From Rhizobium leguminosarum (GTDB lineage: Bacteria; Pseudomonadota; Alphaproteobacteria; Rhizobiales; Rhizobiaceae), in assembly GCF_002953715.1 (NCBI RefSeq), contig NZ_CP025012.1:1736001-1800000 (forward strand): 64,000 nt of DNA, in the 5' to 3' direction. The translations under genes were made by a program, and so were the position numbers. Positions 8,426 through 17,462 of the stretch are shown piece after piece. Position 1 is the stretch's first letter, and every line of letters starts with the position of its first letter. A model generated the notes under the pieces. It saw only the letters and a list, made by a program, of their open reading frames with translations, had not been told where the DNA came from and did not search any database.

Positions 8426-9175
8426 CTAGCCGATCTGCATCAGGATCGGAAAGGTCTGCTGGAACCAGATCGCCACATTGCTGACCCATCCGAACAGGAA
8501 GGCGAGGCCGGTAAGCACCAGGAAGACGCCCATCACCTTTTCCACCGTGCCGAGATGGCGGCGGAAGCGCGACAGGAAGCGCATGAAGGCGCCGGAAAAG
8601 CCGGCGGCGATCCAGAAGGGGATGGCAAGGCCGAGCGAATAGATGGCGAGCAGCCCGGCTCCGGAGCCGACCGTCTCGCGCGAGGCGGCAACACCGAGGA
8701 TGGCGCCAAGCACGGGGCCGATGCAGGGCGTCCAGCCGAAGGCGAAGGCAAGGCCCATGATATAGGCGCCCGTCAGCGTCGCCGGCTTGCCGCTGCTCTG
8801 GAAGCGCGCCTCGCGGGCAAGTACCCCGATTCGAAAGAGGCCGAGGAAATTCAACCCCATGACGATGATGATCAGCCCGCCGATCTTCGACAGGAGGTCG
8901 AGATGCTGGCGAAGCGCCATGCCGATGCTGGAAGCACCGGCGCCGAGCGCCACGAAGACGGTGGCAAAGCCGAGCGTAAAGAGCAGTGCCGAGAAGAACA
9001 CACCGCGCCTGATGTCGGGTGCCACCGCAACCGCACCACCGCCGCGGAACTGCTCGACCGAAATGCCGGCCATATAGCAGAGATAGGGCGGGACGAGGGG
9101 AAGGACGCAGGGCGACAGAAAGGAAAGCGCCCCGGCAATCAACGCGCTCCACAAGGAAATATCGGCAATCGACAC
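8426..9175 (-). CDS. ccdA: Cytochrome c biogenesis protein CcdA
   Basis: A 249-residue polytopic membrane protein that passes electrons from cytoplasmic thioredoxin to periplasmic thiol-disulfide proteins for cytochrome c maturation. Six to seven hydrophobic helices are visible, in two repeats each carrying the active Cys before Pro-like motifs: C23 in SPCVLP and C151 in TPCIGP. The length matches the short CcdA rather than full DsbD. The start at 9175 leaves 211 bp to the divergent tRNA-Lys. The 240 bp downstream, towards the MBL gene, holds nothing recognisable. Confidence 0.92.
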   Translation of the reverse strand: MSIADISLWSALIAGALSFLSPCVLPLVPPYLCYMAGISVEQFRGGGAVAVAPDIRRGVFFSALLFTLGFATVFVALGAGASSIGMALRQHLDLLSKIGGLIIIVMGLNFLGLFRIGVLAREARFQSSGKPATLTGAYIMGLAFAFGWTPCIGPVLGAILGVAASRETVGSGAGLLAIYSLGLAIPFWIAAGFSGAFMRFLSRFRRHLGTVEKVMGVFLVLTGLAFLFGWVSNVAIWFQQTFPILMQIG

Positions 9176-9317
9176 GCATTCTCTCCGGCTGCAATCTGCG
9201 TGATGTTCCTAGCTTTGCAGACCCGGGATTGCCAATCACCTTTTTGCGCGCGCAAGACAAGACACCCTCACGCCCGCAAGAAATGTGCCGACCGCCGGAA
9301 AAAGGCAAATTTTTCGG

Positions 9318-9346
9318 TTGACCGCAATGGGTCGCCTGCCTATGTT
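9318..9346 (+). promoter_or_regulatory. Candidate sigma-70 promoter of tRNA-Lys
   Basis: TTGACC (9318-9323) and TATGTT (9341-9346) are separated by 17 bp and lie about 40 bp upstream of the tRNA 5' end, as expected for a strong housekeeping promoter. Confidence 0.6.
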
Positions 9347-9386
9347 CCGCCCACTTCCAGCCGGGGTGGGCACACCCGCGGAGAGG

Positions 9387-9462
9387 GAGAGCGTAGCTCA
9401 GCTGGTAGAGCAACTGACTTTTAATCAGTAGGTCTCGGGTTCGAACCCCGACGCTCTCACCA
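9387..9462 (+). tRNA. tRNA-Lys (anticodon UUU)
   Basis: A 76-nt cloverleaf. Acceptor stem GAGAGCG (9387-9393) pairs with CGCTCTC (9452-9458), followed by A and an encoded CCA. The anticodon stem ACTGA/TCAGT encloses loop CTTTTAA with anticodon TTT. The T arm is TCGGG-TTCGAAC-CCCGA. All stems are perfect, so this is the functional copy. Its 3' 52 nt are repeated at 17463-17514 with one mismatch, marking it as the integration site of the following island. Confidence 0.97.
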
Positions 9463-9629
9463 ACGATTTCAACGGCTTAAAACCTTTGATTGGCCAAAAT
9501 ATCGGCTATAATACCCTCACGCATGTCTCGCACAGTCTGAGGGGGGTAAATGACCTCGCATACGGTCTTCGGTGACAAGGTTCGAATCTACCGCGCCTGC
9601 TCATTAAGCGGACCAGGATGTCGTCGGTT

Positions 9630-10445
9630 TCAGACCGGCAGCCCGAGTTGTTTTCGCAGGCTCTTGTCGAATGCGGATGCAGGGACGAAGCGGCGCAGAA
9701 AACTGACTTGGCGTGCCATTTTTCCGGCCGCGTAACGCCTCTTGGGAGCGGGGTCAGTCGCAGCGGCAATAATTGCCTTGGCCACCACGTCGGGCGCGTC
9801 GCCTATTTCCATTGCTTTCTGCACGGCTACATTCATGCCAGCGCGCGCAGAGTCATATATATCGAGCACTTGATCCGGTTTGGCGAGATTGTCTTCGAAC
9901 GACGTCCGGGTGTAGGCTGGCTCCACCAGCGTAACGCGAATGCCGAAGGCGCGCAATTCGTGATCGAGCGATTCGGAATAACCCTCGATGGCATGTTTGG
10001 TCGACGAATAGAGCGCGAAATAGGGAGCGGGGATGAAACCCTGTACCGAGCTCAAATTCACGATTCTGCCCTTCCCTTGGCGTCGCATTACCGGCAACAC
10101 CGCGTTGGTCACACGGAAAACGCCGAAGACGTTCACGTCGAACAACGACTTAGCCTGGGTCATTGAGGACTCCTCCGCGCCACCAAGCAGCCCCATGCCA
10201 GCATTATTGACAAGAAGATCGATGCGGCCGGCCTCTGCTAGCACGTCATCAACCAATTTCGCCACCGACGCGTCGTCGGTCACGTCGCATGTCAGCATGG
10301 ATACACCGTCGCTCCTCTGGGTTGCGAGGCGGCGGCTGGTTCCGAACACGCGAAAGCCCGCGTTCTGCAGGGCTGCGGCCGTTGCATACCCGATGCCGGT
10401 GGATGCCCCAGTCACCAAGGCTACGCCAAGATTGTTCTTGTTCAT
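9630..10445 (-). CDS. Short-chain dehydrogenase/reductase (classical SDR)
   Basis: A 271-residue NAD(P)-dependent oxidoreductase. The cofactor motif TGASTGIG is at residues 12-19 and NNAG at 80-83. The catalytic set is S133, Y146 and K150 (YSSTK). The ATG at 10445 is preferred, with an AGAAAGAAG ribosome site upstream; a GTG three codons earlier is possible. First gene of the island, transcribed towards the tRNA. The substrate is unknown. The neighbouring TetR and pump suggest a role in handling a toxic carbonyl or lipid, but that is inference. Confidence 0.88.
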   Translation of the reverse strand: MNKNNLGVALVTGASTGIGYATAAALQNAGFRVFGTSRRLATQRSDGVSMLTCDVTDDASVAKLVDDVLAEAGRIDLLVNNAGMGLLGGAEESSMTQAKSLFDVNVFGVFRVTNAVLPVMRRQGKGRIVNLSSVQGFIPAPYFALYSSTKHAIEGYSESLDHELRAFGIRVTLVEPAYTRTSFEDNLAKPDQVLDIYDSARAGMNVAVQKAMEIGDAPDVVAKAIIAAATDPAPKRRYAAGKMARQVSFLRRFVPASAFDKSLRKQLGLPV

Positions 10446-10520
10446 GGAAATCACTTCTTTCTGTGTAATGAGCTGCGTCTTGTAAAAGTCGGGTAGGCTG
10501 TCTGCGACTTACGTGCAAAA

Positions 10521-10655
10521 GGGAGGTCTCCGACGATATCGTCAGGCAGTCGACGGATACCTCTTTGGCCCCGCAAGCAGGGGCGACCGTGATATCCCGA
10601 CATTCGCACCAAGTGGGCTGACAGCTCCCATTCCTGTGACAACGATACGACGCAT
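10521..10655 (-). pseudogene. 5' remnant of a beta-ketoacyl-ACP synthase II gene (fabF-like)
   Basis: From ATG 10655 the minus strand reads MRRIVVTGMGAVSPLGANVG, the classic FabF N-terminus, then LLAG. One extra G shifts the frame; reading resumes as GQRGIRRLPDDIVGDLP, the next conserved FabF block. Homology stops at about 10521, so roughly 45 of about 420 codons survive. The remaining DNA up to TetR (10656-10832) holds no recognisable gene. It shows that a fatty-acid type gene was once part of this island or was broken by its assembly. Confidence 0.75.
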
Positions 10656-10832
10656 CTTTCTTCCACCTGTCTTCACTGTAAAAATAGGCATGCCGTAAGC
10701 CTGTAGACGGATGATGTGGTAAGGGCCTGTTCTCTAAACATGCGGCTTATGCAGGAGCCTTAGGACACACTCACCTTGCCAGGGCGGGAGCTAAACTTCG
10801 GCACTTTTCCGCGCCAAGTCATTGAACCCGGC

Positions 10833-11426
10833 TTAGCCGTCAGCGACATCGTCGCCGCGCGCAATGCGCCTGACTTCGCCAGCCGCTGCGTTAAGGATGT
10901 CTAGTGAAAGGTCCTCGTCTTCCATGATCCGCGACAGCGTAACGGCGCCCACCATGAGAGACAGTATGGCCATCGCCCTGCCGCTGGGACTAGAGCTCGT
11001 GTCGCTGGCCATCAGTTCATCCAGAACCTCGAAGTGAGCCCGGATCCCGTCTTCAAATGGGCGCCTGACCTCTTTGCTCTGGCGAGCCGCGTCCGATCCC
11101 AGCGCCACAAGTGGGCAGCCTTCTGACTTTTCGCCTCTGTGGTCCGATGAAAGGTAGAACGCCATGACTGCCTCAAGGGGCTCAGAGCTGTTTGCAGCCG
11201 CTGCGGACCATCTCTGTGTGGCGCTTTCCATCGCACGCCGCGATGCTAGTGCGGCGAGGTCGTCCTTCGACGCGAACTGCTTGTAGAAACCTCCCTGGGT
11301 CAGGCCGGCCCCTTTCATCAGATCCTTCAGCCCAATTCCATCGAAGCCATGTTCTCGGAACAGACGGCTTGCGACGTTGATCACCGTTTCGCGGTTCTCC
11401 TCAGCCTGTGCCCGGCTCACTCTCAT
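10833..11426 (-). CDS. TetR/AcrR-family repressor of the adjacent RND pump
   Basis: A 197-residue regulator. The N-terminal helix-turn-helix (about residues 10-55) includes LFREHGFDGIGLKDLMKGAG and GGFYKQFASKDDL, the TetR signature; the remainder is a helical ligand-binding domain. The start at 11426 follows GGAGA. It is divergent from the membrane-fusion gene with 99 bp between them, containing a perfect palindrome that overlaps a good promoter. Repression of the pump and autoregulation are therefore the simplest model. The inducer is unknown. Confidence 0.9.
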   Translation of the reverse strand: MRVSRAQAEENRETVINVASRLFREHGFDGIGLKDLMKGAGLTQGGFYKQFASKDDLAALASRRAMESATQRWSAAAANSSEPLEAVMAFYLSSDHRGEKSEGCPLVALGSDAARQSKEVRRPFEDGIRAHFEVLDELMASDTSSSPSGRAMAILSLMVGAVTLSRIMEDEDLSLDILNAAAGEVRRIARGDDVADG

Positions 11427-11449
11427 ATCGATCTCCGATTAGATTTTGT

Positions 11450-11491
11450 TTGACATCTATAACAAAAATAGATTTAGATCGCAATCTAAAT
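11450..11491 (+). promoter_or_regulatory. Pump promoter with overlapping TetR operator
   Basis: TTGACA (11450-11455) is followed after 17 bp by TTTAGA (11473-11478). The latter sits inside a perfect inverted repeat with arms ATTTAGAT and ATCTAAAT (11472-11491, 4-bp spacer). A bound TetR dimer here would block the promoter of the efflux operon. Confidence 0.65.
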
Positions 11492-11525
11492 AATCCGTGT
11501 CGCCCGTCAAGAAGAGAAACTCAAA

Positions 11526-12641
11526 ATGAAACGCAAACTTGTCCTGACTTTCGTAGGTCTGGTGGCAGCGGCCGGCGCAGCCGGGGCCCTTTTCGTGGTT
11601 TTTGAACCCACCAAGCAGGAAGCGGTGGCCGCTGATCCAAGAACAGCGTCACCACTCGTAAGAGTGGTGGAGGCAACGACCACCGGTGCGGCTGAGCGCT
11701 CTTTCACAGGCACTGTCGCTTCCCGGGTACAAAGCAACCTTGGTTTTCGTGTTCCCGGCAAAATCGTCGAGCGGATGGTCGACATGGGGCAGCAGGTGAA
11801 GCAAGGCCAGGCACTGATGCGCATTGACGAGACCGATCTCCAACTCGCGCTGACCGCAAAGCGTAATACCGTTACCGCAGCACGCGCTGTCTTGGTCCAG
11901 GCGCAAGCAGACGAAAAGCGCTATGCGGCGCTGGTAAAAAATGGCTTGGCAGCTACTCCGCAGCGTTATGAACAGGCAAAAGCAGCGCTCGACACAGCCT
12001 CTGCTCAGCTTGCTGCAGCAGAAGCCGACGCCAAAGTGGCCGAAAATGGGACTGCATACACGCTTCTTGTTGCCGACGCTGATGGAACCATAACCCAGAC
12101 CCTTGGAGATCCGGGACAAGTCGTGGCAGCGGGCCAGACCGTCGTTCAACTGGCGCAGGCGGGCCCGCGCGAGGCTGTTGTCTGGCTTCCGGAGACTCTG
12201 CGGCCCAAGATTGGCTCCGAAGCGCAGACCAGCGTCTATGGAGGCGGAAGTTTAAGCGGAAAGGCCAAACTTCGGCAGATCTCGGATTCCGCCGATCCGC
12301 AAACCCGTACCTACGAGGCGCGTTATGTTCTCGAAGGCGATGCGGCTTCCGCCCCGCTTGGCTCGACAGTGACGATTAGAATTCTCGATGCTGACCGCCA
12401 GTCGGAGGTTGCTATACCAGTGGGCGCAATTCTCGATGACGGTAGTCGCACCGGAGTGTGGGTCGTCAACGGCACAACATCAACGGTGAAGTTCACCCCG
12501 GTCAATGTTCAGCAGATTGGCGAGGAGATGGTATTCGTCACGGGAATCGGAACTGGAGAGCAGGTTGTAGCACTGGGCGCGCATCTCCTCGCCGATGGCG
12601 CGGTCATCAGGATTGCCTCGCAGCAAGAGGTGAAAAAGTGA
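11526..12641 (+). CDS. RND efflux periplasmic adaptor (membrane fusion) subunit
   Basis: A 371-residue HlyD/AcrA-type protein linking the inner-membrane pump to an outer-membrane channel. An N-terminal signal/anchor segment (residues 1-27) is followed by a lipoyl-like half motif (GFRVPGKIVERMVDMGQQVKQG, given here in part), an alpha-hairpin rich in Ala and Gln (about 105-170), and beta-barrel domains. Its stop overlaps the pump start (TGATG), so translation is coupled. No outer-membrane factor lies nearby; a TolC-type protein encoded elsewhere is presumably used. Confidence 0.92.
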   Translation: MKRKLVLTFVGLVAAAGAAGALFVVFEPTKQEAVAADPRTASPLVRVVEATTTGAAERSFTGTVASRVQSNLGFRVPGKIVERMVDMGQQVKQGQALMRIDETDLQLALTAKRNTVTAARAVLVQAQADEKRYAALVKNGLAATPQRYEQAKAALDTASAQLAAAEADAKVAENGTAYTLLVADADGTITQTLGDPGQVVAAGQTVVQLAQAGPREAVVWLPETLRPKIGSEAQTSVYGGGSLSGKAKLRQISDSADPQTRTYEARYVLEGDAASAPLGSTVTIRILDADRQSEVAIPVGAILDDGSRTGVWVVNGTTSTVKFTPVNVQQIGEEMVFVTGIGTGEQVVALGAHLLADGAVIRIASQQEVKK

Positions 12642-15600
12642 TGAACTTCAATCTGTCAGCCATCGCCGTTCGCGAACGTGCCATCACCCTCTTCTTTATT
12701 GTGCTGCTGGCCGCCGCTGGCGCCTACGCCTTCGTCAAGCTGGGGCGCGCCGAAGATCCGTCTTTCACAATCAAGACCCTAACTGTTACTTCGGTCTGGC
12801 CAGGTGCCACTGCCCGTGAAATGCAGGACCTTGTCGCCGAGCCGCTTGAAAAGCGCATTCAGGAACTCACATGGTACGACCGCGTCGAGACGACAACCCG
12901 ACCGGGCTACGCCTTCCTGACGGTCACCCTCAAGGATAACACCCCGGCAAGTGCCGTGGCAGAAGAATTCTATCAGGCGCGCAAGAAGCTTAGTGACGAA
13001 GCCCGCAATCTCCCTCCGGGCGTCATCGGGCCATTTGTCAACGATGAATACTCCGATGTGAGCTTCGGTCTCTATGCATTGAAGGCAAAGGGACTGCCGA
13101 TGCGCGATCTCGTGCGGCAGGCCGAGGTCATCCGGCAGGACCTGCTGCATGTTCCTGGCATCAAGAAAATCAACATCGTCGGGGAACGTCCCGAACAGAT
13201 TTTTGTCGAGTTCTCCTACGCGAAGCTCGCGACACTCGGCATATCGGCGCAAGATATCGCTGCTGCTTTGCAGCGACAGAACACGGTCACACCCGCCGGC
13301 TCGATTGACACAAGGGGGCCACAGGTCTTCATCCGGTTCGACGGAGCTTACAACAGTGTGCAGGCCGTTGCCGACACGCCGATCGTGGCCGCTGGCCGGA
13401 CTTTGAAACTCTCCGATATCGCGGATGTACGGCGCGGTTATCAAGATCCTGCCACCTACATTATCCGCCATGAAGGCGAGCCAACAATTATGTTGGGTGC
13501 CGTAATGCAGGCGGGATGGAACGGACTTGATCTCGGAAAAGCGCTTGAGGCTCGATCCGCCGCGATCGCGGAGACACTGCCGCTGGGGATGACGCTCACC
13601 AAGGTCAGCGATCAGGCTGTCAATATCGAGGAGGCCGTCGGCGAGTTCATGCTCAAGTTCGCCATGGCGCTTGGCGTCGTGCTGTTCGTAAGTCTAGTCG
13701 CACTCGGCTGGCGCGTCGGCATTGTCGTCGCGCTTGCTGTGCCGCTCACACTTGCCGTGGTCTTTCTCATCATGCTGGAAACCGGGCGCTTCTTCGACCG
13801 CATCACGCTCGGCGCTTTGATCCTTGCGCTGGGCCTTCTTGTGGACGATGCCATCATCGCCATTGAGGTGATGGTCGTGAAGATGGAAGAGGGCATGGAC
13901 CGCATCAAGGCGGCCGCCTATGCCTGGAGCCATACTGCGGCGCCAATGCTGTCGGGCACGCTGGTGACGATCATCGGGCTGATGCCCGTGGGGTTCGCAA
14001 AATCAACGGCCGGCGAATATGCCGGTAACATCTTCTGGGTCGTCGGTTTTGCCCTGATCGTATCCTGGATCGTGGCTGTTACCTTCACGCCCTACCTTGG
14101 CGTCAAGCTGCTGCCGAACATCAAGCCGGTCGAGGGCGGTCATCACGCCATCTATGACACGCCGAATTACCGTCGTCTGCGTTCCGTCATCGAGTTCGCT
14201 GTCCGCCATAAGTTCATGGTCTGCGCCGTGGTAGGCATCACCATGGCCGTTTCGGTTGTTGGGATGGGCGGCGTCAAACAGCAATTCTTCCCGACATCGG
14301 ATCGCCCGGAGGTGCTGGTTGAAGTGCGCATGCCCGAGGGCACCAGCATCGAGGCGACGACATCCGCGGTTAAGAAGGTTGAAGACTGGCTACAGACCCA
14401 GCCCGAGACCAATATCGTCACAAGTTACGTAGGGCAGGGCGCACCCCGGTTCTTCTTTGCTATGGCACCGGAATTGCCGGATCCCGCCTTCGCCAAGGTC
14501 GTCGTTCTCACGCCCGACGCCCATGCGCGCGAAGAACTGAAGCACCACCTTCGTGCCGCTATTTCGGAGGGTCTTGTTCCCGAAGCTTCTGTGCGCGTCA
14601 CCCAGCTCGTGTTTGGTCCGTACACGCCGTTCCCGGTCGAGTTCCGGATCATGGGGCCTGATCAGGATGAACTCTATAAGATTTCCGAGCAGGCTCTGGC
14701 GATCATGAAGACCGTTCCCGATGTCCGCCAAGCCAACCGTGACTGGGGCAACCGAACACCTGTTCTGCGATTTGTCCCCGACCAGGAAAGGCTCAATCTG
14801 ATTGGTCTTTCTCCATCGGAGGCTGCCCAGCAGATGCAGATGCTGCTCACCGGCATCCCTGTCACGCAGGTGCGCGACAACATCCGCAACGTGCCTGTCG
14901 TTGCTCGAAGTGCTGGCGAAAACCGCCTCGACCCGTCACGACTTGCCGACTTTTCGCTGATGAGCCGGGATGGCCGCCAGGTTCCCCTCGATCAGATCGG
15001 GCATTCCGAAATCAGGTTCGAAGAGCCGATCTTGAAGCGTCGTGACCGGACCCCGGTCATCACTATAAGGTCTGATATCAACGAGGCGACGCAGCCACCG
15101 GAGGTTTCGCAACAGGTAATGAAAGCCCTCCAGCCGCTGATCGCATCGCTTCCCGTTGGATACCGTATCGAAATGGGCGGCAACATCGAGGAGTCATTGA
15201 AAGCCAATGTTGCGCTTGCGCAGGTTTTCCCGCTGATGATTGCTGCCATGTTGATCATCATCATCCTGCAGGTTCGCAGTCTCTCGACAATGACAATGGT
15301 GATGCTGACCGCACCGCTTGGTCTTGCCGGGGTGGTTCCGACCTTGCTGCTGTTCAATCAACCCTTCGGCTTCAACGCCATCCTCGGCTTGATCGGGCTC
15401 GCCGGCATACTGATGCGAAACACGCTTATCCTGACAGAGCAGATCAAGGAGAACCAGGCGGCAGGGCTCGACGACTACCATGCCGTGATCGAAGCGACCG
15501 TCCAGCGAACAAGACCTGTTATCCTGACTGCACTCGCGGCGATCCTGGCATTCATACCTCTGACCCACTCAGTGTTCTGGGGGTCGATGGCCTATACGCT

Positions 15601-15757
15601 GATCGGCGGAACGGCGGCAGGCACCGTGATGATCCTGCTCTTTCTTCCGGCCCTCTACGCCGTGTGGTTTCGGATAAAGCCGCCGAAGGTGGCAGACCAT
15701 AGCCATCCGGTCCAGGATGCCGAGCCGGAACATGGGCGGGCGATGGCTGCCGAGTAA
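12641..15757 (+). CDS. RND multidrug efflux permease
   Basis: A 1038-residue inner-membrane proton/drug antiporter of the AcrB/MexB superfamily. Helix TM1 near residues 10-30, then a large periplasmic loop, the TM2-6 block, a second loop and TM8-12. The proton-relay pair D402-D403 lies in TM4 (GLLVDDAI). The sequence FVKLGRAEDPSF after TM1 is typical of the HAE-1-like subgroup seen with short adaptors. ATG 12641 overlaps the stop of the adaptor. An in-frame ORF starts earlier at 12458 but that part is adaptor shadow. Substrates unknown. Confidence 0.93.
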   Translation: MNFNLSAIAVRERAITLFFIVLLAAAGAYAFVKLGRAEDPSFTIKTLTVTSVWPGATAREMQDLVAEPLEKRIQELTWYDRVETTTRPGYAFLTVTLKDNTPASAVAEEFYQARKKLSDEARNLPPGVIGPFVNDEYSDVSFGLYALKAKGLPMRDLVRQAEVIRQDLLHVPGIKKINIVGERPEQIFVEFSYAKLATLGISAQDIAAALQRQNTVTPAGSIDTRGPQVFIRFDGAYNSVQAVADTPIVAAGRTLKLSDIADVRRGYQDPATYIIRHEGEPTIMLGAVMQAGWNGLDLGKALEARSAAIAETLPLGMTLTKVSDQAVNIEEAVGEFMLKFAMALGVVLFVSLVALGWRVGIVVALAVPLTLAVVFLIMLETGRFFDRITLGALILALGLLVDDAIIAIEVMVVKMEEGMDRIKAAAYAWSHTAAPMLSGTLVTIIGLMPVGFAKSTAGEYAGNIFWVVGFALIVSWIVAVTFTPYLGVKLLPNIKPVEGGHHAIYDTPNYRRLRSVIEFAVRHKFMVCAVVGITMAVSVVGMGGVKQQFFPTSDRPEVLVEVRMPEGTSIEATTSAVKKVEDWLQTQPETNIVTSYVGQGAPRFFFAMAPELPDPAFAKVVVLTPDAHAREELKHHLRAAISEGLVPEASVRVTQLVFGPYTPFPVEFRIMGPDQDELYKISEQALAIMKTVPDVRQANRDWGNRTPVLRFVPDQERLNLIGLSPSEAAQQMQMLLTGIPVTQVRDNIRNVPVVARSAGENRLDPSRLADFSLMSRDGRQVPLDQIGHSEIRFEEPILKRRDRTPVITIRSDINEATQPPEVSQQVMKALQPLIASLPVGYRIEMGGNIEESLKANVALAQVFPLMIAAMLIIIILQVRSLSTMTMVMLTAPLGLAGVVPTLLLFNQPFGFNAILGLIGLAGILMRNTLILTEQIKENQAAGLDDYHAVIEATVQRTRPVILTALAAILAFIPLTHSVFWGSMAYTLIGGTAAGTVMILLFLPALYAVWFRIKPPKVADHSHPVQDAEPEHGRAMAAE

Positions 15758-15766
15758 GGATCTCTG

Positions 15767-16489
15767 TTGGAACGCTGGATGGATAGGAATTCTGCTCGAG
15801 AAGTCGGGAGCCGCCCTAAAGTGGTGGAACTTGAAGCCGAGACGACGCGCGAACGTATCCTGGATGTGGCGGAAGAGCACTTTCGCCATATCGGCTTCCA
15901 GAAAACTACAGTCGCCGATATTGCAAGATGCCTGGGCATGAGCAGTGCAAATATCTATCGCTTTTTTCCTTCCAGGGTGGCGATAGATGCTTCGGTTTGT
16001 GGTCGGTTCTTCATGGAATCCATCAAAGTCGTGAAGTCGACCGCGTGCGTTTGTGGATCGGCTCAAACGAAGCTCGCAAAAACTTTGACGCTACTACACC
16101 AGAAGCGGAAGACAACGTTTGTCGAAGAGAAGCGCGTCCATGATTTGATGGTTGCCGCGGCGGGTGAGAATTGGGAGATCAACAAAGCTCATACTGATGA
16201 AGTTGTTGCGATCATCGAAGCGATTATTAGGGACGGTACAGTATCCGGCGAATTCGCAGCCGAGGATCCCGGGCGTGAGGCAAGAAGTATCATGACGGCC
16301 TTCACGCCATTCTACCACCCTGTGCTCGTTGAACAGGAGGTCCGGCAAGGCAACGATACTGGAGCACGTCTTCGCGACCAGATCGCGTTTTTCATCAGGG
16401 CTCTGGGCGGCTCCGCTACTGATGGGCGTCACCCCGGTAACGAGCGAGAGCTGGCTGGTACAGCATCCCTTCGCGACCTTATTCCGTAA
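15767..16489 (+). CDS. Second TetR-family regulator
   Basis: A 240-residue TetR regulator. The HTH is clear (TRERILDVAEEHFRHIGFQ, then TVADIARCLGMSSANIYRFF, residues about 27-70). The start is probably TTG 15767, because TAAGGA sits six bases upstream, while the next ATG (15779) is 18 bases from it. It lies 10 bp after the pump gene and is probably cotranscribed, giving the island two TetR regulators. The C-terminal part from about 16000 is noticeably AT-richer than the pump genes, hinting at a different origin. Confidence 0.85.
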   Translation: MERWMDRNSAREVGSRPKVVELEAETTRERILDVAEEHFRHIGFQKTTVADIARCLGMSSANIYRFFPSRVAIDASVCGRFFMESIKVVKSTACVCGSAQTKLAKTLTLLHQKRKTTFVEEKRVHDLMVAAAGENWEINKAHTDEVVAIIEAIIRDGTVSGEFAAEDPGREARSIMTAFTPFYHPVLVEQEVRQGNDTGARLRDQIAFFIRALGGSATDGRHPGNERELAGTASLRDLIP

Positions 16490-16610
16490 AGGCGAATTTT
16501 ATCGTGGATACAATTCTTCGCATGCCACTCCCCCAAGCGTTGCAGAACCGTAGGATGCAGTTATAACCTACTTTTTTCGGGGAGTGCCCGGTCAAAGTGT
16601 AGGAGCAGAG

Positions 16611-16979
16611 ATGTTTGCCGTCCGCTACTTCGTGAAAGACGTGAGTGCATCAATCAAGTATTACTCAGATGCTTTCGATTTCGAACTTGTGCAGCAATAC
16701 GGGCCAGCCATGGCAATATTGACGAAGGATAGTCTGACCTTGTGGTTGGCTGGTCCAGCGTCCTCTGCCGTTCAAGCGGAGAAGAAGGTCAACCCGGATA
16801 TTATGCCGGGCTTTAACCGGATAGTAGTTTTGACCGACGACATCAAAAACGTCACCGCTCGAGCATTGGATTGTGGGGGGAGGGTTCGAATTGACATCGG
16901 ATCTGGACCGACTGGTGAACAGTCAATACTGGAGGATCCAGATGGCAACTTGATCGAGTTATTCAGCAGTCGGCCTTGA
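16611..16979 (+). CDS. VOC-family (glyoxalase/bleomycin-resistance) protein
   Basis: A 122-residue protein with the paired beta-alpha-beta-beta-beta modules of the vicinal-oxygen-chelate fold: FAVRYFVKDVSASIKYY at the start and DPDGNLIELF at the end, the latter carrying a metal-ligand Glu. ATG 16611 is chosen for its AGGAG six bases upstream; an in-frame ATG at 16584 has none. Members act as glyoxalases, dioxygenases or antibiotic-binding proteins, and sequence does not decide. Last apparently intact gene of the island. Confidence 0.8.
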   Translation: MFAVRYFVKDVSASIKYYSDAFDFELVQQYGPAMAILTKDSLTLWLAGPASSAVQAEKKVNPDIMPGFNRIVVLTDDIKNVTARALDCGGRVRIDIGSGPTGEQSILEDPDGNLIELFSSRP

Positions 16980-16989
16980 TTGCGTGACC

Positions 16990-17313
16990 ACCGCTAATTT
17001 GCTTACGGAACCAACAGAACGCTGCCGAATGCTTTGCCGGACGCAGCAGGTCGGTGCTTCCGCCGCGTGTGCCGCTGATCAAAGAAGCGATCGCCAATGG
17101 CGAACGCATCTGGGCCATGCCTTCGAATACACCTGCGCCACTAGCGATATCGAGCACCGCACGACCAAGCCGAGGCATCCGCGGTCAAGTCGAGAGGATG
17201 AACCGAACCATCAAGGCCTCACACCCTACGAGTTCATTTGCAAAGCATGGGCTTCACAACTCGAGCGCTTCACCTTCGATCCGCTCCATCAAATGCCGGG
17301 ACTAAACATCTAG
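16990..17313 (+). pseudogene. Decayed IS481-type transposase remnant
   Basis: Pieces of the DDE integrase-core C-terminus are readable in two frames. IEHRTTKPRHP is in one frame, GQVERMNRTIK in another, then GLTPYEFICKAW and PLHQMPGLNI back in the first. The roughly 35 residues normally between NRTIK and GLTPYE are missing. Two frame changes and an internal deletion make it non-functional. It lies 150 bp inside the right end of the island. The AT-rich 17320-17460 between it and the repeat holds no gene. Confidence 0.75.
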
Positions 17314-17462
17314 GAAATTTTTTGGGGAGGCGGCCGAGGCCGGAATTGATCGCACACCACAAATAACGGGAAAATTTCCGCTTATTCGTACACGCATTTT
17401 TACGCACAGTTGAAAATTAACGCTAAACAATAAAGTAAAATCAGTGATTTATGTCATGATAC

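Noticed and set aside
9570..9602. GGTTCGAATCTACC, like a tRNA T arm, just inside the island
   Set aside because: No anticodon or acceptor stem can be built around it, and it does not match tRNA-Lys beyond the common T-loop bases.
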